Assembly (NCBI GenBank): GCA_964019155.1
Contig: OZ025243.1
Coordinates: 84,827,083-84,891,082 of the forward strand
DNA length: 64,000 nt
Reading direction: 5' to 3'
Source of the DNA: Osedax fenrisi
Lineage: Eukaryota > Annelida > Polychaeta > Sabellida > Siboglinidae
Made by a program: the position numbers and the translations under genes. This document shows, piece by piece, positions 46,937 through 59,212 of the stretch (its first letter is position 1; the number at the start of each line of letters is the position of its first letter). The notes beneath the pieces are model-generated. The model worked only from the letters and a program-made list of their open reading frames with translations, ran no database searches and had not been told where the DNA came from.

Positions 46937-47258
46937 CTGTAGGGACACAGAACCAATTAACTCATCGCTGACTATGATATTATGTAATGTCCGAATATAG
47001 AAATATGTTGCTGCCTAGTCAAATATATACAATCATTTCGTAATGTAGGGTTTTTCGTATGTTCTATTATAAGTTCTTCGAAGCCAACTTATGAATAACT
47101 ATTTATAATTGTAGGCTATTCAGAGAACCCCATATATAATTATGAATGAATCTATTTTTAAACTTTCAGGTTATTTATATAATGATATTAATATAATATT
47201 TACTAAATATACGTTTATTATGGTGACCTATATATATCATATAATATATGTAGGTAAT

Positions 47259-47293
<35 letters not shown>

Positions 47294-47570
47294 ATACATA
47301 TATACATATCTATAACATCCGAACCGTTGTTATGAGGTCGACTTCACTTGTGAACTGCTTCGCTATAGCGGAGTATACGTATACGTCTCCTCCTCCTATC
47401 GATATATCGTATAATACTGTATCGCTTATATCGACACATCTATAACACGTGTGAAACCCGATATATATGAAACCCGATATAACCCCACTAATCGCGACGA
47501 CTACGCCGATGATTGAAGATGTCTAGTTAACGAGGTTACCACTTAACGAAGCTCGGTGGTCGATATATGG
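46937..47570 (-). promoter_or_regulatory. Upstream region of the sulfotransferase gene (possible 5' UTR and promoter)
   Basis: Sequence 47320-47560 is more mixed in composition than its surroundings (gaggtcgacttcacttgtga, gtatacgtatacgtctcctc), which suggests host non-repeat DNA just upstream of the first coding exon. A (TA)n tract lies at 47262-47288. No definite TATA box, initiator or donor can be named, so this is inference from position and composition. Confidence 0.3.
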
Positions 47571-47609
47571 GTGTTATTTCATCAAGGATATATCATCGAT
47601 GTAAATAAA

Positions 47610-47811
47610 ATCACATTACCCTTCATAGAGTGTAATTGGCCACATTAACCTCTATGTATACACCCTATAGGGTAATGTGAAAAAATGATTCAGATGTAGT
47701 CCTCGTGTAGATCATAAGATGTATCTATATTGAACATATTATCGAATTAGAAATAATATTTATAAAGTTATACAACATCATCTAAAAGTGGCCACATTAC
47801 CCATCTTTCCC
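47610..47811. mobile_element. Possible MITE G remnant (CCACATTACCC words)
   Basis: The right end GGCCACATTACCCATCTTTC followed by CC and TA resembles the tips of MITEs A-D, and the word CACATTACCC/GGGTAATGTG recurs at 47610, 47650, 47679 and 47790. A matching left tip was not found, so the element is truncated or the boundaries are wrong. Confidence 0.4.
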
Positions 47812-47917
47812 TAGCAGGTAAACTATACCTGCAGGTACATGTACAGTGTACAAGTACAAGTACAAATGTAAATGTACATGTACAAATTTGTAAAATATTA
47901 TAAATATGTATAAAATA

Positions 47918-47951
<34 letters not shown>

Positions 47952-48270
47952 TAATAATGTAATATTTTTAATCAATAATAACAGTATTATTAATGTTATA
48001 TTGTAATGTTATTATATATATATAATTAATTTATTATATAATATTATATACTAACTTTGACAAATATATAATTAAAACCCAAAAATAATATAAAGAAATA
48101 TAAACCGAAAAATGAATGAAATAAATAATAATGAAAAATACATAATAAAACTAAAAATTATTAAATGTATCTATGATAATCTAATCAACCTGAACAAACA
48201 ATTACTTGATACATCTATCTTATGACTATGCCATTATGACACCCAAATTTACTATGTTTTCCATTCCCAG
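47812..48270. other. AT-rich spacer with GTACA and (AAT)n repeats
   Basis: Short iterated GTACATGTACA words at 47835-47890 and (AAT)n at 47928-47945. No gene. Confidence 0.5.
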
Positions 48271-48279
48271 CCACTACTG

Positions 48280-49590
48280 AGATTTATAATCTTATTGTTA
48301 ACTCTAAATGTGCTTCACCCTCGAAACCCCAACTTCTATAAACTCTGAAAAGTTCGCGTCGACCATTGCACAAATATATAAACTTGTAATTGATGAATCC
48401 CGTATAACTGGTTGTATCCTTCAGACTTAAAACACTCAATTATAAGCCCTTTGATATAAAAAAACCCACCTCGACTGAATACTCTCTCTAACTACAGACC
48501 CACATCTCTACTTCCAATGTTAACTAAAAAACTTGAGAAGGTACATGAATTTACAAAAAAAAATAATCTTCTACCTCACTGCCAACAATATACTTAATCC
48601 TCAGAAAAGCGCCTTCAGAAAACTACATAGTACAGAAACGACCATACTCTCACTACTTAACGACCTACTGAAATCCCTTGATAACGACTTCTCAATACAA
48701 CTACTGCTTCTAGACCTTTATTCAGCATTTTACACCAATAACCTAGATTTACTTATCTACAGACTAAAACTAAGCGGACTTGAAAATACTGTATTATTCT
48801 GGTTTTCAAATTACATTACCTACTAATATAATTAAAAAATCACTATCACCCAAACGCAAAGTCATATATGGGTTATACCCTGAGGTATACCTCTTCCCAC
48901 TCCCCTATACTCTTCTGTTTTTACCTACTCCCCCTTATCAAACTTATTAAATCATTTCCTCCCGTCAAATATAATATGTATGCAGACTATATTGACATTC
49001 ACGCTGATTGTCACCAATAATCTAATATCCACCTTCAATCCTATCTCACTACTATCAATAACTGGATCACCAACAACTATGTATTACTTAACCCCAATAA
49101 TATAGTACTTATGAATTGTTCACCTCCGAACTCCCTTCCCACCACAATATTCCCACAGATGTACCTAGGTCATTCCCAAATCCCTCCTTCTACTACAATA
49201 AAATATGTAATCATCAATATTAATAAATTTAAAAATTTAATATCAACCTTAAAAGCCTGTACATTATTCCATCTATTCAATATACAAAAATACGTCCTTA
49301 CATAACAACATCCACCGCACTAAATATTATTCAGACTTTAATTATGTATCACTACACTACTGCATACCTATACTACTTTCGTCTCACAATAAATACTTTA
49401 TAACCATAGACCGCTTAACTAACAGATAAATCAGACTAATCAACCGACTAAAACAACTAACTGAACTACAAGCATACTTGTTATATATAACTGGCCTACG
49501 AACACAACTTAACTTAACTTCCCCAACTTAACTGACAATCCGCTACAAAAAATGGCTCAACTTAAATTAATATCTATTATATATTCCTCT
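48280..49590 (+). pseudogene. Degenerate L2-like LINE (RT region)
   Basis: Plus-strand, multi-frame relics: EYSLNYRPTSLLPMLTKKLE (48478-48540), NILNPQKSAFRKLHSTETTI (48580-48645), motif A LLLLDLYSAFYTNN (aspartates partly lost), KLSGLENTVLFWFSNYIT, QTILTF where FADD would lie (48983), VPRSFPNPSF, and late pieces TDKSD and LTIRYKKWLNLN. Many stops; ancient. Confidence 0.65.
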
Positions 49591-49605
49591 CTACTGACTA
49601 GGGGA

Positions 49606-50500
49606 GCAGGGACGCAGGAGGTCGTGGGTTTCCGGACCCCCCCCCTCCATTTATAAATAATAGGGTCGGGATATCTTTAGATCCCCCTGTTTTGCGCCAA
49701 TTTTAAAAATAATTTAATAATGTGGAGAAAATTAAATGTTAATAGATAGAGATTATTAATATAATATATATTTTAATCTTGATTTCTGTCACAATATTAT
49801 CAATAGCTTATAAAGTGATATGATTAATTTGATAAAACCTTCCAGCCAGATATAATATATATTACAACATATGTTTATAGTCGTAATAGCAAAGATCAAA
49901 CTATCAGAAAAACTGGTACAACAATTTCAATGGATTCATTGGTGTAGTGAAAATGATGCAGTGTATTACTACTATTATATTAAACATTATAAAATAACTA
50001 ATCATGATAAAATCACAGATTTTATAATTACCGGTTATTAAAATTGAAATGAGGCATTTGAATGATTTACTTGTTATAGCAGATATAATACGTACCGTAT
50101 TTCAATGGAATCTGATAATAGAAATAGTATTAGAGATGTAGGATTATAATGATTATAAATAATAAAAATGAAATAAAAAATAATAATATTATTCTTGTAG
50201 CTATATTTACTTCTATAAGATACATAACTCGTGAACAAATGTTAGTGGAAAAGAAAGTTTGGGGTCAATTCCTAAGACTATTTATTAGGAAAAAATTAAA
50301 TCCTCAACTAAATGTGGTAACTAACGATATAAAGAAAATACATCTATTATCATTGCAAATTAAAAATGAGATTCTTGAATTATTTGCACAAGTACTCTTA
50401 CGAGATATTATTAAACAAATTGTATGGCTGTTACAATATAATATGAGACACCGGATATTTCAGCTAATTAAAGTTTTGAACCTGACTTAGGAGGACTACC
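49606..50500 (+). pseudogene. Fossil hAT (ZMYM1-like) element: 5' end and transposase N-terminal half
   Basis: Begins with a hAT-like tip (gcagggacgcaggaggtcgt, then a C-run at 49642) and continues into plus-strand relics: QFQWIHWCSENDAVYYYYYI and KITDFIITGY with NWNEAF (TTF-type zinc-finger region, 49918-50060; the second cysteine of CxxC is Y), then LSLQIKNEILELFAQVLLRD (50345-50410; QNEIL...LRDI block). Stops in several places. The second half of the transposase and the 3' end are absent; RTE-like LINE sequence follows. Confidence 0.7.
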
Positions 50501-50539
50501 GATTCTAAACTATAATGTTGAATTAGCGATAAAAGCATA

Positions 50540-51240
50540 TATGCTTATATGTTATATAACGAGTGGGAAACATCTGGTAATTATGATATTCCTGTTGAAT
50601 TAATAAAGGGGAGAACCATAATGACCAGAATCTTCAAAATATGGTGTCTACAAATATGGTAAACTAAAGTATGGGCTAATCATGGACTACGTCGCTAGTA
50701 ATATCAATACCAAAGAAATGAAAGATATGCTACAACTATAGAACACTCGGCTGATAAGCCATCCAACCAAGATACTAATCAGAAGTATACAGAACAGACT
50801 AACACCAAGGGCAGAAACAATACTTGCAATGAACAAGTCGGATTCAGGATAAACAGAAGCACTGTAGAACAAATACTAAATTTTAGATTGCTGATGGAAA
50901 AACATATAGATCAACATAGACCTTTATATCATAACTGTATAGACTTCAAAATATCATATTTCCGAGTATGGCATGAGGGTTTATGGCATACATTAAAAAC
51001 GTATGGGATAAGTAAGGAATTAATTGATATTATATCAGTTCTGTATGCCTCTTCAGGAAGCTCAGTACTAGTCAATAATCACATTGGAAAATTACTACAG
51101 AAAATCACAGGTTCGCTAGAAAAAAGCGGAAATTGAAATAAGTAATGAAAAGAGTAAGATTTTAGTCAATGCTCCTGATCAGAATAAAGTTAATAGTAAT
51201 AATTTGACAATAAACATGTATGGGAAAAACTAGAAAAAGT
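50540..51240 (+). pseudogene. RTE-like LINE RT fragment
   Basis: Plus strand: ELIKGRTIMTRIFKIWCL (50595-50650), SLVISIPKK (50694-50715), then NEQVGFRINRSTVEQILNFRL-type sequence (50830-50890), LLMEKHIDQHRPLYHNCIDF with KISYFRVWHEGLWHTLKTYG (degenerate motif A, 50889-51005), SGSSVLVNNHIGKLLQ (51055-51100), NMYGKN and VKSFKYLVTLL (51240). Lacks YADD; several frameshifts. Confidence 0.75.
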
Positions 51241-51390
51241 CAAATCATTTAAATATCTTGTTACACTACTACCCAAGCAACCAGAAACTAGTTGCCGCAA
51301 CGTAACATTATAGGTCAAATAATATGTTCCAGTAGGTGGTCGAATCATAGGTAGTTTGTGAGCAGATAAACGGTTTCCTTTTACATATAA

Positions 51391-51672
51391 AAAATCAATA
51401 GTGGAACTTATTATTTTACCCATAAATAAACACCTATTGGAACGTATATTTTTACCCATAAATAACACTTAGTGGAACGTATATTTGTACCCATAAATAA
51501 ACACCTAGTGGAACGTATATTTTTACCCTTAATAAACACCTAGTGGAACGTATATTTTTACCCATAAATAAACACCTAGTGGAACATATATTTTTACCCT
51601 AAATAAACACCTAGTGGAACGTATATTTTTACCCATAAATAAACACCTAGTGGAACGTATATTTTTACCCAT
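51391..51672. repeat. 36-bp tandem repeat, about 7.5 copies
   Basis: Units ACCTAGTGGAACGTATATTT + TTACCCATAAATAAAC, with single-base losses in several copies. GTGGAACGTATATTTTTACC recurs at 36-bp intervals. Non-coding. Confidence 0.88.
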
Positions 51673-52351
51673 ACACAGTAAAAAAGAAACGTAAAACAAT
51701 TCATTCATTTATTACAGGAACAATACACAAAATACGGATATGATATAACACGTGAATAATATATATAATAATAAACTGGGAATGCAAGGGTATATTTATA
51801 ATGATAATAATACAAGTATGTATACATATATGATCATATATATGATTATAATATACATATATAGTATATAGTATGCGAATATAGAGGTTTCTGTTTATTA
51901 TTTCGTATATATATATATATACGAAATTTACGAAGACGATACCGGATCCTAGAGATGATCTTTAACATATTCATGGAGATATTCGCCATAGCAAAGCAGG
52001 AAGATCATCTTGTTTATTCTGAAATTATAAATTGTATATTAATATAAATCAATTATGATGACACAATCATATGTATATGTGTATACTGTAACTAGTTGTG
52101 TATAATGAATAATATACTAGCTGGACCATACAAGTGCAAACAGGTACAAGTTATCGCGTGGTACATTTATCCCTTAGCCAATCAGGGAGGGCTGCGTTCT
52201 CTAGGCACACGTTCCCTAGGCGTGTGTCAACCTGATTCCTAAAGCAGTAAACATGTTACATAATGGGACGTCCGATATCTAGTTCGTTAGCTAGATATGG
52301 AACGTTCCATTATGCTAATCTATACGGACTGGTCCATTACGGATAGCAACA

Positions 52352-52399
<48 letters not shown>

Positions 52400-52829
52400 G
52401 GCTATACATGACGGGCGGCATACTTTATAAATTAACATCGTGTGTAGGAGGTAATTTACAACTGAATATAGGTGTATGTTGAACCAATGGTGGTTTTAGG
52501 TAGAGGTATGACTCATCACTGGTGACGCATCATTGGTAATGGCAAGGTCGTCATTTTATACTATAACTTACATATATGCGAATATATATACACTTAGGTA
52601 TATCATGTACACCCTATTAATACATATGTATGAATGTAATTATATAAACATAACAATATTTAACATGTGTACTATATTGCATCATAGTGTATATTAATCT
52701 AGGTCATCAGGGGATTAAAATTAGACAAATGCCGGTACTAGTTTATATATATATATATATATATTTTACATAATTACACACATATACATGCACGTATGCA
52801 TTGCACGTACTATGTATATAGTTATATAA

Positions 52830-52830
<1 letters not shown>
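51673..52830. other. Intergenic stretch without recognised genes
   Basis: Contains a diverged copy of the 280-bp unit found at 53040-53777 (51925-52040: cgaagacgataccgga, ttcatggagatattcgc, aaattgtatattaat), an imperfect palindrome at 52259-52313 (ataatgg...ccattat) and (TA)n at 52351-52390 and 52749-52764. Mixed-composition sequence at 52130-52260 was not assignable. Confidence 0.5.
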
Positions 52831-52877
<47 letters not shown>

Positions 52878-52914
52878 ACGTATATAAGAAGTTATAGATA
52901 TATAGGTGTACAGT

Positions 52915-52964
<50 letters not shown>

Positions 52965-53001
52965 ACGTATATAAGAAGTTATAGATATATAGGTGTACAG
53001 T

Positions 53002-53053
<52 letters not shown>
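52831..53053. repeat. (TA)n with a duplicated 46-bp unit
   Basis: Three (TA)n tracts separated by two identical copies of gtatacgtatataagaagtt followed by atagatatataggtgtacagtgga (52873-52918 and 52961-53004). Perfect identity suggests a very recent duplication or replication slippage. Confidence 0.9.
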
Positions 53054-53058
<5 letters not shown>

Positions 53059-53777
53059 GAGATACATTAAATACTAACTTCTGTATCTTGACTATTCAAT
53101 TTGTCGGACTAGAAGCTGGCCAACAAGTTTAGATACATGGTATTCACGAAGACGATACCGGAGTCGATCCCGGATAGCATACGGAGGATGTCTAGGGCGG
53201 TAACGAAGATGATCTTGAACATATTCATAACTATATTCATCTAGCCAAGCAGGAAGAAAACTACTGATGATCTTAATTATCCTGAAATTATAAATTGTAT
53301 ATTAATAAATCAATTATTATGACACTATAATATTTATACGTGTATACTAACTTCTAACTTATGCATCTTGACTATTCAATTTGTCGGACTAGAAGCTGGC
53401 CAACAAGTTTAGATACATGGCATTCACGAAGAGGATACCGGAGGCGATCCCGGATAGCATACGGAGGACGTCTAGGGCGGTAACGGAGATGATCTTGAAC
53501 ATATTCATGAAGATATTCATCTAGCCAAGCAGGAAGAAAACTACTGATGATCTAAATTATCCTGAAATTATAAATTGTATATTAATAAATCAATTATCAT
53601 GACACTATAATATTTATACGTGTATACTAACTTCTAACTTCTGCATCTTGACCATTCAATTTGTCGGACTAGAAGCTGGCCAACAAGTTTAGATACATGG
53701 CATTCACGAAGACGATACCGGAGGCGATCCCGGATAGAATACTGAGGACGTCTAGATAACCGGAGGCCTCCCGGATA
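53040..53777 (-). repeat. 280-bp tandem repeat, three copies, each with a short reading frame
   Basis: The marker ttgtcggactagaagctggc occurs at 53101, 53381 and 53661 (spacing exactly 280). On the minus strand copies 1 and 2 contain an ATG-to-TAG frame of 43 codons, hydrophobic (MNIFMNMFKIISVTALDVLR ... YLNLLASF), ending at 53116 and 53396; copy 3 is 5'-truncated. A second overlapping frame (LPAWLDEYLHEYVQDHLRY...) is also open. Copies 1 and 2 differ mostly by amino-acid-changing substitutions in both frames, so there is no sign of purifying selection. A diverged fourth copy lies at 51925-52040. Origin unknown; possibly a duplicated exon. Confidence 0.6.
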
Positions 53778-54674
53778 ACATAAATGATATATAATATATA
53801 ATTAATAATTAATAATATATAATTAATTGTTATTAATTAATAATAAGTATTGATAAATAATTATTAATTAGTAAATTATAATTGAATAATTATTAGAATA
53901 ATATATAAATAATAATTAATAATATACAATTAATTATTATTACTTAATAATTATAATTGAATAATAGTATACATAGTATAATATTTATTTGTATATTATA
54001 TACTTAATATACAATATATGGTTACACGCATATCTGTGTATGTACGACGTACACTGTACACTGTACACATGTTTTTATATGTGAATATAAATTCATAGTA
54101 ATCAAGCAAGCATTGTATAGTTATAATCCCTTGCTGACCTAGATAACTGTGTGCATAGTAAATTATCTTATGATCATTATTCATGTTTCATGATTCATAG
54201 TTAAATATAGGATATTCACCTAACTTAGCGCGTAATAATTATTAGAATAATATATAAATAATAATTAATAATATACAATTAATTATTATTACTTAATAAT
54301 TATTAATGATAAATAATTATTAAAATAATATATAATTAATAATTATTAATATATAATTAAGTGTTATTAATTAATAATAAGTATTGATAAATAATTATTA
54401 ATTAGTAAATTATAATTGAATACTTATTAAAATAATATATAATTAATAATTAATAATATACAATTAATTAGTATTACTTAATAATAATGATTGATAAATA
54501 ATTATTAATTAGTAAATTAAAATTGAATAATTATTAAAATAATATATAATTAATAATAAGTATTGATAAATAATTATTAATTAGTAAATTAGAATTGAAT
54601 AATTAATAATTATTAAAATACTATATAATTAATAATTAATAATTGTACAGCACTAATGTATATATATACATATA

Positions 54675-54713
<39 letters not shown>

Positions 54714-55640
54714 CATATTATTAATATTTGTATGTTATCTATAGATATTATAATTATAACTTATATACATATTCCCATATAATAATGTTTATATTATATA
54801 TGTATACATATTATTATATGTATTTATATATAATATACTTAATTTAATATTTGTATACTATATATATATATATAATATATATTATATATTATAATAAATA
54901 AGTGATATTAAATGATCAAAATAATAATGTATTTATTGTAAAATTCTAGGTTTTAAAGATTGTTATCAATTTTTATTTGCCTAGTTGTAATTTTATAATA
55001 ATAATATAATATAATAATCAGATTGGTTCGTCGTAATAAACGAGAATGAACCCAGGTAGATATAGAAGTTCATTGAACTTATCGATATATCTATAGATAC
55101 AGGTATACAGGTATACCTGTCAGCAAAAGGAATGGAAAAAAAACAAACAGTAGTAAAATTTACAAAGATAAAATAAAATTGGAAATTAAAAGTAAAATAT
55201 AAATATAAAGTAAAATTTTAAATATTAAAATAGTTAAAATACAAATAAATATTATATATAAATAATAATAAAAATAATAATAATAGATAAAAATAACAAT
55301 AAAACATGTTTTATCTTGCAAGACGTGTACAAATAAAGAGGGAAAAACAACACATAGTTCATAAAACGACCACAACGAACGAATAGTATAAGGCTACCAA
55401 CTTTCAGTAAGGATGTGCCAAGTCCTTAATACCTTGAGATGATCCCACCACAATCATACCGGTAAACTTAGTACTCGGCATATAATACACCACCGCACGC
55501 TACAATCAATATACAAAAAACACGAAATTCCTCCTCTTTATAAAATAAAAAATAAAAAAATATAATATAAATAATAAAATAATAATAAACAGTTAATAAA
55601 AATAATAAATAGTAATGAAAAATAAATCTTATAAATAAAA
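53778..55640. other. Extremely AT-rich degenerate repeats, no genes
   Basis: Repeated words gataaataattattaattagtaaatt and attaataattaataatata recur at about 53850, 54385, 54490 and 54565, forming an irregular tandem array (53786-53960 and 54230-54650). (TA)n follows at 54685-54710. 55000-55640 is AT-rich and unassigned. Confidence 0.55.
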
Positions 55641-55663
55641 TTACAATAAAATATATACAAGAC

Positions 55664-55850
<187 letters not shown>

Positions 55851-56039
55851 CGTAATACAAATTTAATCAAAGAATAATAAGAATAATAATAAACAATACA
55901 TTTAAAAACAAATGATAATACAATTGTTAAAATATATAAATATTGTAAAAAAATAATTTAATTATAAAACTATTCCAATTACTGAATTTCATCATTTGAT
56001 AAAAAATATATATAAAATGAATAAAAATAAATAAATAAA

Positions 56040-56528
56040 TAAATAAGACTTTAATAGTGACCAATAATTTTTTGTTTTAAAACATTTAAAAACTTTTTCA
56101 AAGGGTTAGTGGTTTTGATATCAATAGATAGTGAATTTCATAACTAAGGACCTTTATAACCAATACAGAATTTATCATAACAACGTGATATATTGGGAAC
56201 AACGAATTCATTAGTTGACCTTAGAGAATATATTGTCTTTTTTTTATTAAATAACTTAATAATTTTTGGATGTATATTATTATTGTACCAAGCTTTATAC
56301 ATGTATTTGTAAATATTTAAATCAATAATATCATTAAATTTGAGAATACGTTTATGTATATAAATATGGTCAATATTTGTTCTATTATGTAGATAATAAA
56401 TTGATCTTAGACATCTATTTTGTAATATAGTAATACATTTAATTTTAACTAAAATACGTATTACCCCAGAGTATTGAGCAATAATGCAAATGACTATGGA
56501 ATAAAGAGTAATATATGTTCATAAGGGA
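56040..56528 (-). pseudogene. LINE ORF2 C-terminal region beyond a premature stop, and 3' tail
   Basis: Minus strand continuation of the 56529-58985 ORF after its stop: MNIYYSLFHSHLHYCSILWG in a shifted frame (56520-56460), then KIKCITILQNRCLRSIYYL, FNDIIDLNIYKYMYKAWYN, SLRSTNEFVVPNISRCYDK and LWNSL near 56125. The 3' end is a (TTTA)n tail (56019-56047). Confidence 0.8.
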
Positions 56529-58985
56529 TTATCTATTCAATTTAGATTTTAATCTATTTATTAAAGAGATACATCGATTAAGTTTGTTTTTAATATTATG
56601 AATCTGTTTTTTCCAATTGAGATTTTCATCTATAAATATACCCAAAAATAAAATATAAGATGATTGCTTTATAATTAAGTCATTAATTTTTATATTTAAT
56701 TTATGTTTAATTCGTGACCTATGAAATAATATGAAATTAGTCTTATCAATATTTAGTTGTAATCTGTTATTATTAAGCCATTCATGAATATAAACTAAAG
56801 TTTCATTAATAATATTGTCAAGGTCTTGTATATTTTTATTAGAGAATGCAATAGTTGTATCATCTGCAAAAAGTGTAAAATGACAAGGATTTTGTATATT
56901 TGATAAATCATTAATAAATAATAAAAATAAGATAGGTCCCAACACCGAACCCTGTGGAACACCATATTTTATAGGCAAGGTAGAAGATATAGATGAATTA
57001 AAGTGTACATATTGATTTCTATTAGTTAGGTAACTCTTAATAAAATCACCACTTAAACCTCTAAAACCATATAAATATAATTTTTCAAGTAAAATGTAGT
57101 GATCAAGTGAATCAAATGCTTTTTTAATATCAATAGAGACTGCCGCGCAATGTTTATCATTATTAGTTTGTAAATAACCAATAAAATCAAGAAGTGCATC
57201 ACAAGTTGAAGTAGATTCTTTGAAACCAAATTGACACATATTTAAAATTTTATTTTTATTCAAAAAACTTAAAATTCTTATTTTTATTAATTTCTCAAAA
57301 ATTTTAGAGAATTGGGATGTAATAGAAATCGGACGATAATTTGAATATTTACATCGATTATGCTTCTTATATATAACAATTACCTTCGAGGTTTTTAATA
57401 TATCAGGAAATATACCTGCATTTATAGAAAGGTTAAATAAATACATAATAATGTGACTAATAGATGTAATTATTCTTCGTAGTAAATATAGGTTAAATCC
57501 ATGAGAATCATTACTAAATTTGCCAGAACATTTGTGTACTATATTTTCAATTTCCGTTACAGTAACAGGTTCAAAGAATATAGAACTTTTGTTAGAAGTA
57601 ATATTAGTCAATCTATCACTATAAGGGTCATTAAAACTATTATTTATTTCAGCTCCAATAGAAGTAAAATATTTATTAAAATTATTTGAATTTTCAGAGT
57701 CAGATTTATTATTATTCATGTTAATAGTGTTTTTATTTGTATTCTTCATAAGATTATTTAGAACTCTCCATGTATTTTTTATATTATTGGTTTTTAGTTT
57801 ACCAGAATAATAATTTTGTTCACATTTTTTTAAAATTTTACTTAAACAATTTTTATAATTTTTATATTCCATATCTAAGTTTGAGTTTATAATAGTTTTT
57901 TTGTAGAGTTTATTTTTCTTATGTATACATTTTAGTAGTGATTTTGTAATCCATGGTTTATTATTTATATATCGTTTATTTTTAATTTTTTTTAAAGGAC
58001 AACAAATATTATAGAATTTTGTAAAATTTTTGATAAAATGGTTAAAAGCAATATTAATATTAGAACATGAATAAATGTCAGTCCAGTCAACTTTTTGTAA
58101 AGATAAATTTAGTTTTAAAATATTATTTTGAGAGTGGTTTCTTATATATTTAAAAATCGGTGTATCATTAGTCTTGTTTTTTAATAAGTCAAAAATGGAG
58201 AATATAGGTAAGTGGTCACTTATATATGTTATTAAAATACCATTATAAATAAGATGTTTATTAAAATTTGTAAAAATATTATCTATTAGTGAATTTCCAT
58301 TAGAATAAAAATGAGTAGATTTAGTTATTAGTGGTATAAAATTCATAGAATAAAATGTGTCAATAAAATACTTAGTTATATTATTATGATGCGAATGTAG
58401 ATTAATATTGAAATCACCTACAATAAACATATTTCTATGTGCAAGATTATTAAAAGTATTATACATTATATCTGAGAAGTTTCTTATATTAAAGGTAGGT
58501 GATTTATAAATACCAGCAATAAGTATATTAGTATTACAAAGAGACAAATTTAAAGATAACATATCAAATTCATCACGTATTGATATACTTAAATTATCTA
58601 TTTTATTGAATGTAATAGAATTATGTATGTAAATAGAATCACCACCTCCACGTTGATTAGTTCTAGTCGTATGTATTGCCGAATAATTTTTTAAATAATA
58701 ACTAAATTTATTAATCGAGTCCAGCCAGGATTCAGTTATGACAATTACACTAAAAACTACATTAATATAATGTAAATAATCAGTTAAGGAATCAATATTT
58801 TTTGGGATGCTGCGAATATTTATATGAATAAGTGAAAAATTAGAAATATGTAACCTTAAAGGTGTAAGGTATTTATAATATGTGCATTGTGTGAATATAT
58901 CAATGGTATTTATACGTAAGTCATTATCATTAAAATACGGAATATACTTAAATAAAGGCGATTTAATCAATTGATCATCAGACAT
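56529..58985 (-). CDS. LINE ORF2 (endonuclease-reverse transcriptase), truncated C-terminus
   Basis: 818 codons from ATG 58985-58983 to TAG/TAA at 56529. Endonuclease: HINIRSIPKN (53-62), VITESWLD (82-89), QRGGGDSIYI (111-120), GIYKSPT (158-164), GDFN (190-193), LIDNIFT (233-239), SDHLP (256-260). RT: SKVIVIYKKHN and YRPISITSQFSKIFEKLI, QFGFKESTSTCDAL, motif A SIDIKKAFDSLDH (~620), motif B GVPQGSVLGPILF (~675), motif C LFADDTT (~705), LGIFIDENLNWKKQI. All catalytic residues are present. The frame ends within the thumb region; the missing C-terminal part lies in other frames downstream. CR1/Jockey-like assemblage. An ORF1 relic lies directly upstream. Confidence 0.93.
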   Translation of the reverse strand: MSDDQLIKSPLFKYIPYFNDNDLRINTIDIFTQCTYYKYLTPLRLHISNFSLIHINIRSIPKNIDSLTDYLHYINVVFSVIVITESWLDSINKFSYYLKNYSAIHTTRTNQRGGGDSIYIHNSITFNKIDNLSISIRDEFDMLSLNLSLCNTNILIAGIYKSPTFNIRNFSDIMYNTFNNLAHRNMFIVGDFNINLHSHHNNITKYFIDTFYSMNFIPLITKSTHFYSNGNSLIDNIFTNFNKHLIYNGILITYISDHLPIFSIFDLLKNKTNDTPIFKYIRNHSQNNILKLNLSLQKVDWTDIYSCSNINIAFNHFIKNFTKFYNICCPLKKIKNKRYINNKPWITKSLLKCIHKKNKLYKKTIINSNLDMEYKNYKNCLSKILKKCEQNYYSGKLKTNNIKNTWRVLNNLMKNTNKNTINMNNNKSDSENSNNFNKYFTSIGAEINNSFNDPYSDRLTNITSNKSSIFFEPVTVTEIENIVHKCSGKFSNDSHGFNLYLLRRIITSISHIIMYLFNLSINAGIFPDILKTSKVIVIYKKHNRCKYSNYRPISITSQFSKIFEKLIKIRILSFLNKNKILNMCQFGFKESTSTCDALLDFIGYLQTNNDKHCAAVSIDIKKAFDSLDHYILLEKLYLYGFRGLSGDFIKSYLTNRNQYVHFNSSISSTLPIKYGVPQGSVLGPILFLLFINDLSNIQNPCHFTLFADDTTIAFSNKNIQDLDNIINETLVYIHEWLNNNRLQLNIDKTNFILFHRSRIKHKLNIKINDLIIKQSSYILFLGIFIDENLNWKKQIHNIKNKLNRCISLINRLKSKLNR

Positions 58986-59029
58986 AGTATATAAAAATAT
59001 AATAGTTATGTAATCAAAAATAAGTTAAA

Positions 59030-59212
59030 TTAAAAGTTATTTAATTGAGATATATCAGAGATATATAATTTATTATTTTTATCTTTATCTATAATGATAT
59101 AAACTTTGTCTATATATACCCAAGCTTTATAAATAGAATTAGATTTAACTAATTTCCTAGCTTTATAAAGAATATTATCAGTTTCTATTGAATGCTTAAA
59201 TGCATAATACAT
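59030..59212 (-). CDS. LINE ORF1 C-terminal remnant (baculovirus FP-like domain)
   Basis: 60 codons on the minus strand ending 44 nt before the ORF2 start. ARKLVKSNSIYKAWVYIDKV followed by YIIIDKDKN and LYISDISQLNNF resembles the C-terminal domain of CR1/Jockey-type ORF1 proteins (A(R/K)xLK...YxxWVxxGxIyVR...xxxRIxxxxDL). No PHD or coiled-coil part is seen, and the upstream frame is lost. The order ORF1-ORF2 with short spacing supports a single LINE from about 56020 to at least 59212. Confidence 0.6.
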   Translation of the reverse strand: MYYAFKHSIETDNILYKARKLVKSNSIYKAWVYIDKVYIIIDKDKNNKLYISDISQLNNF

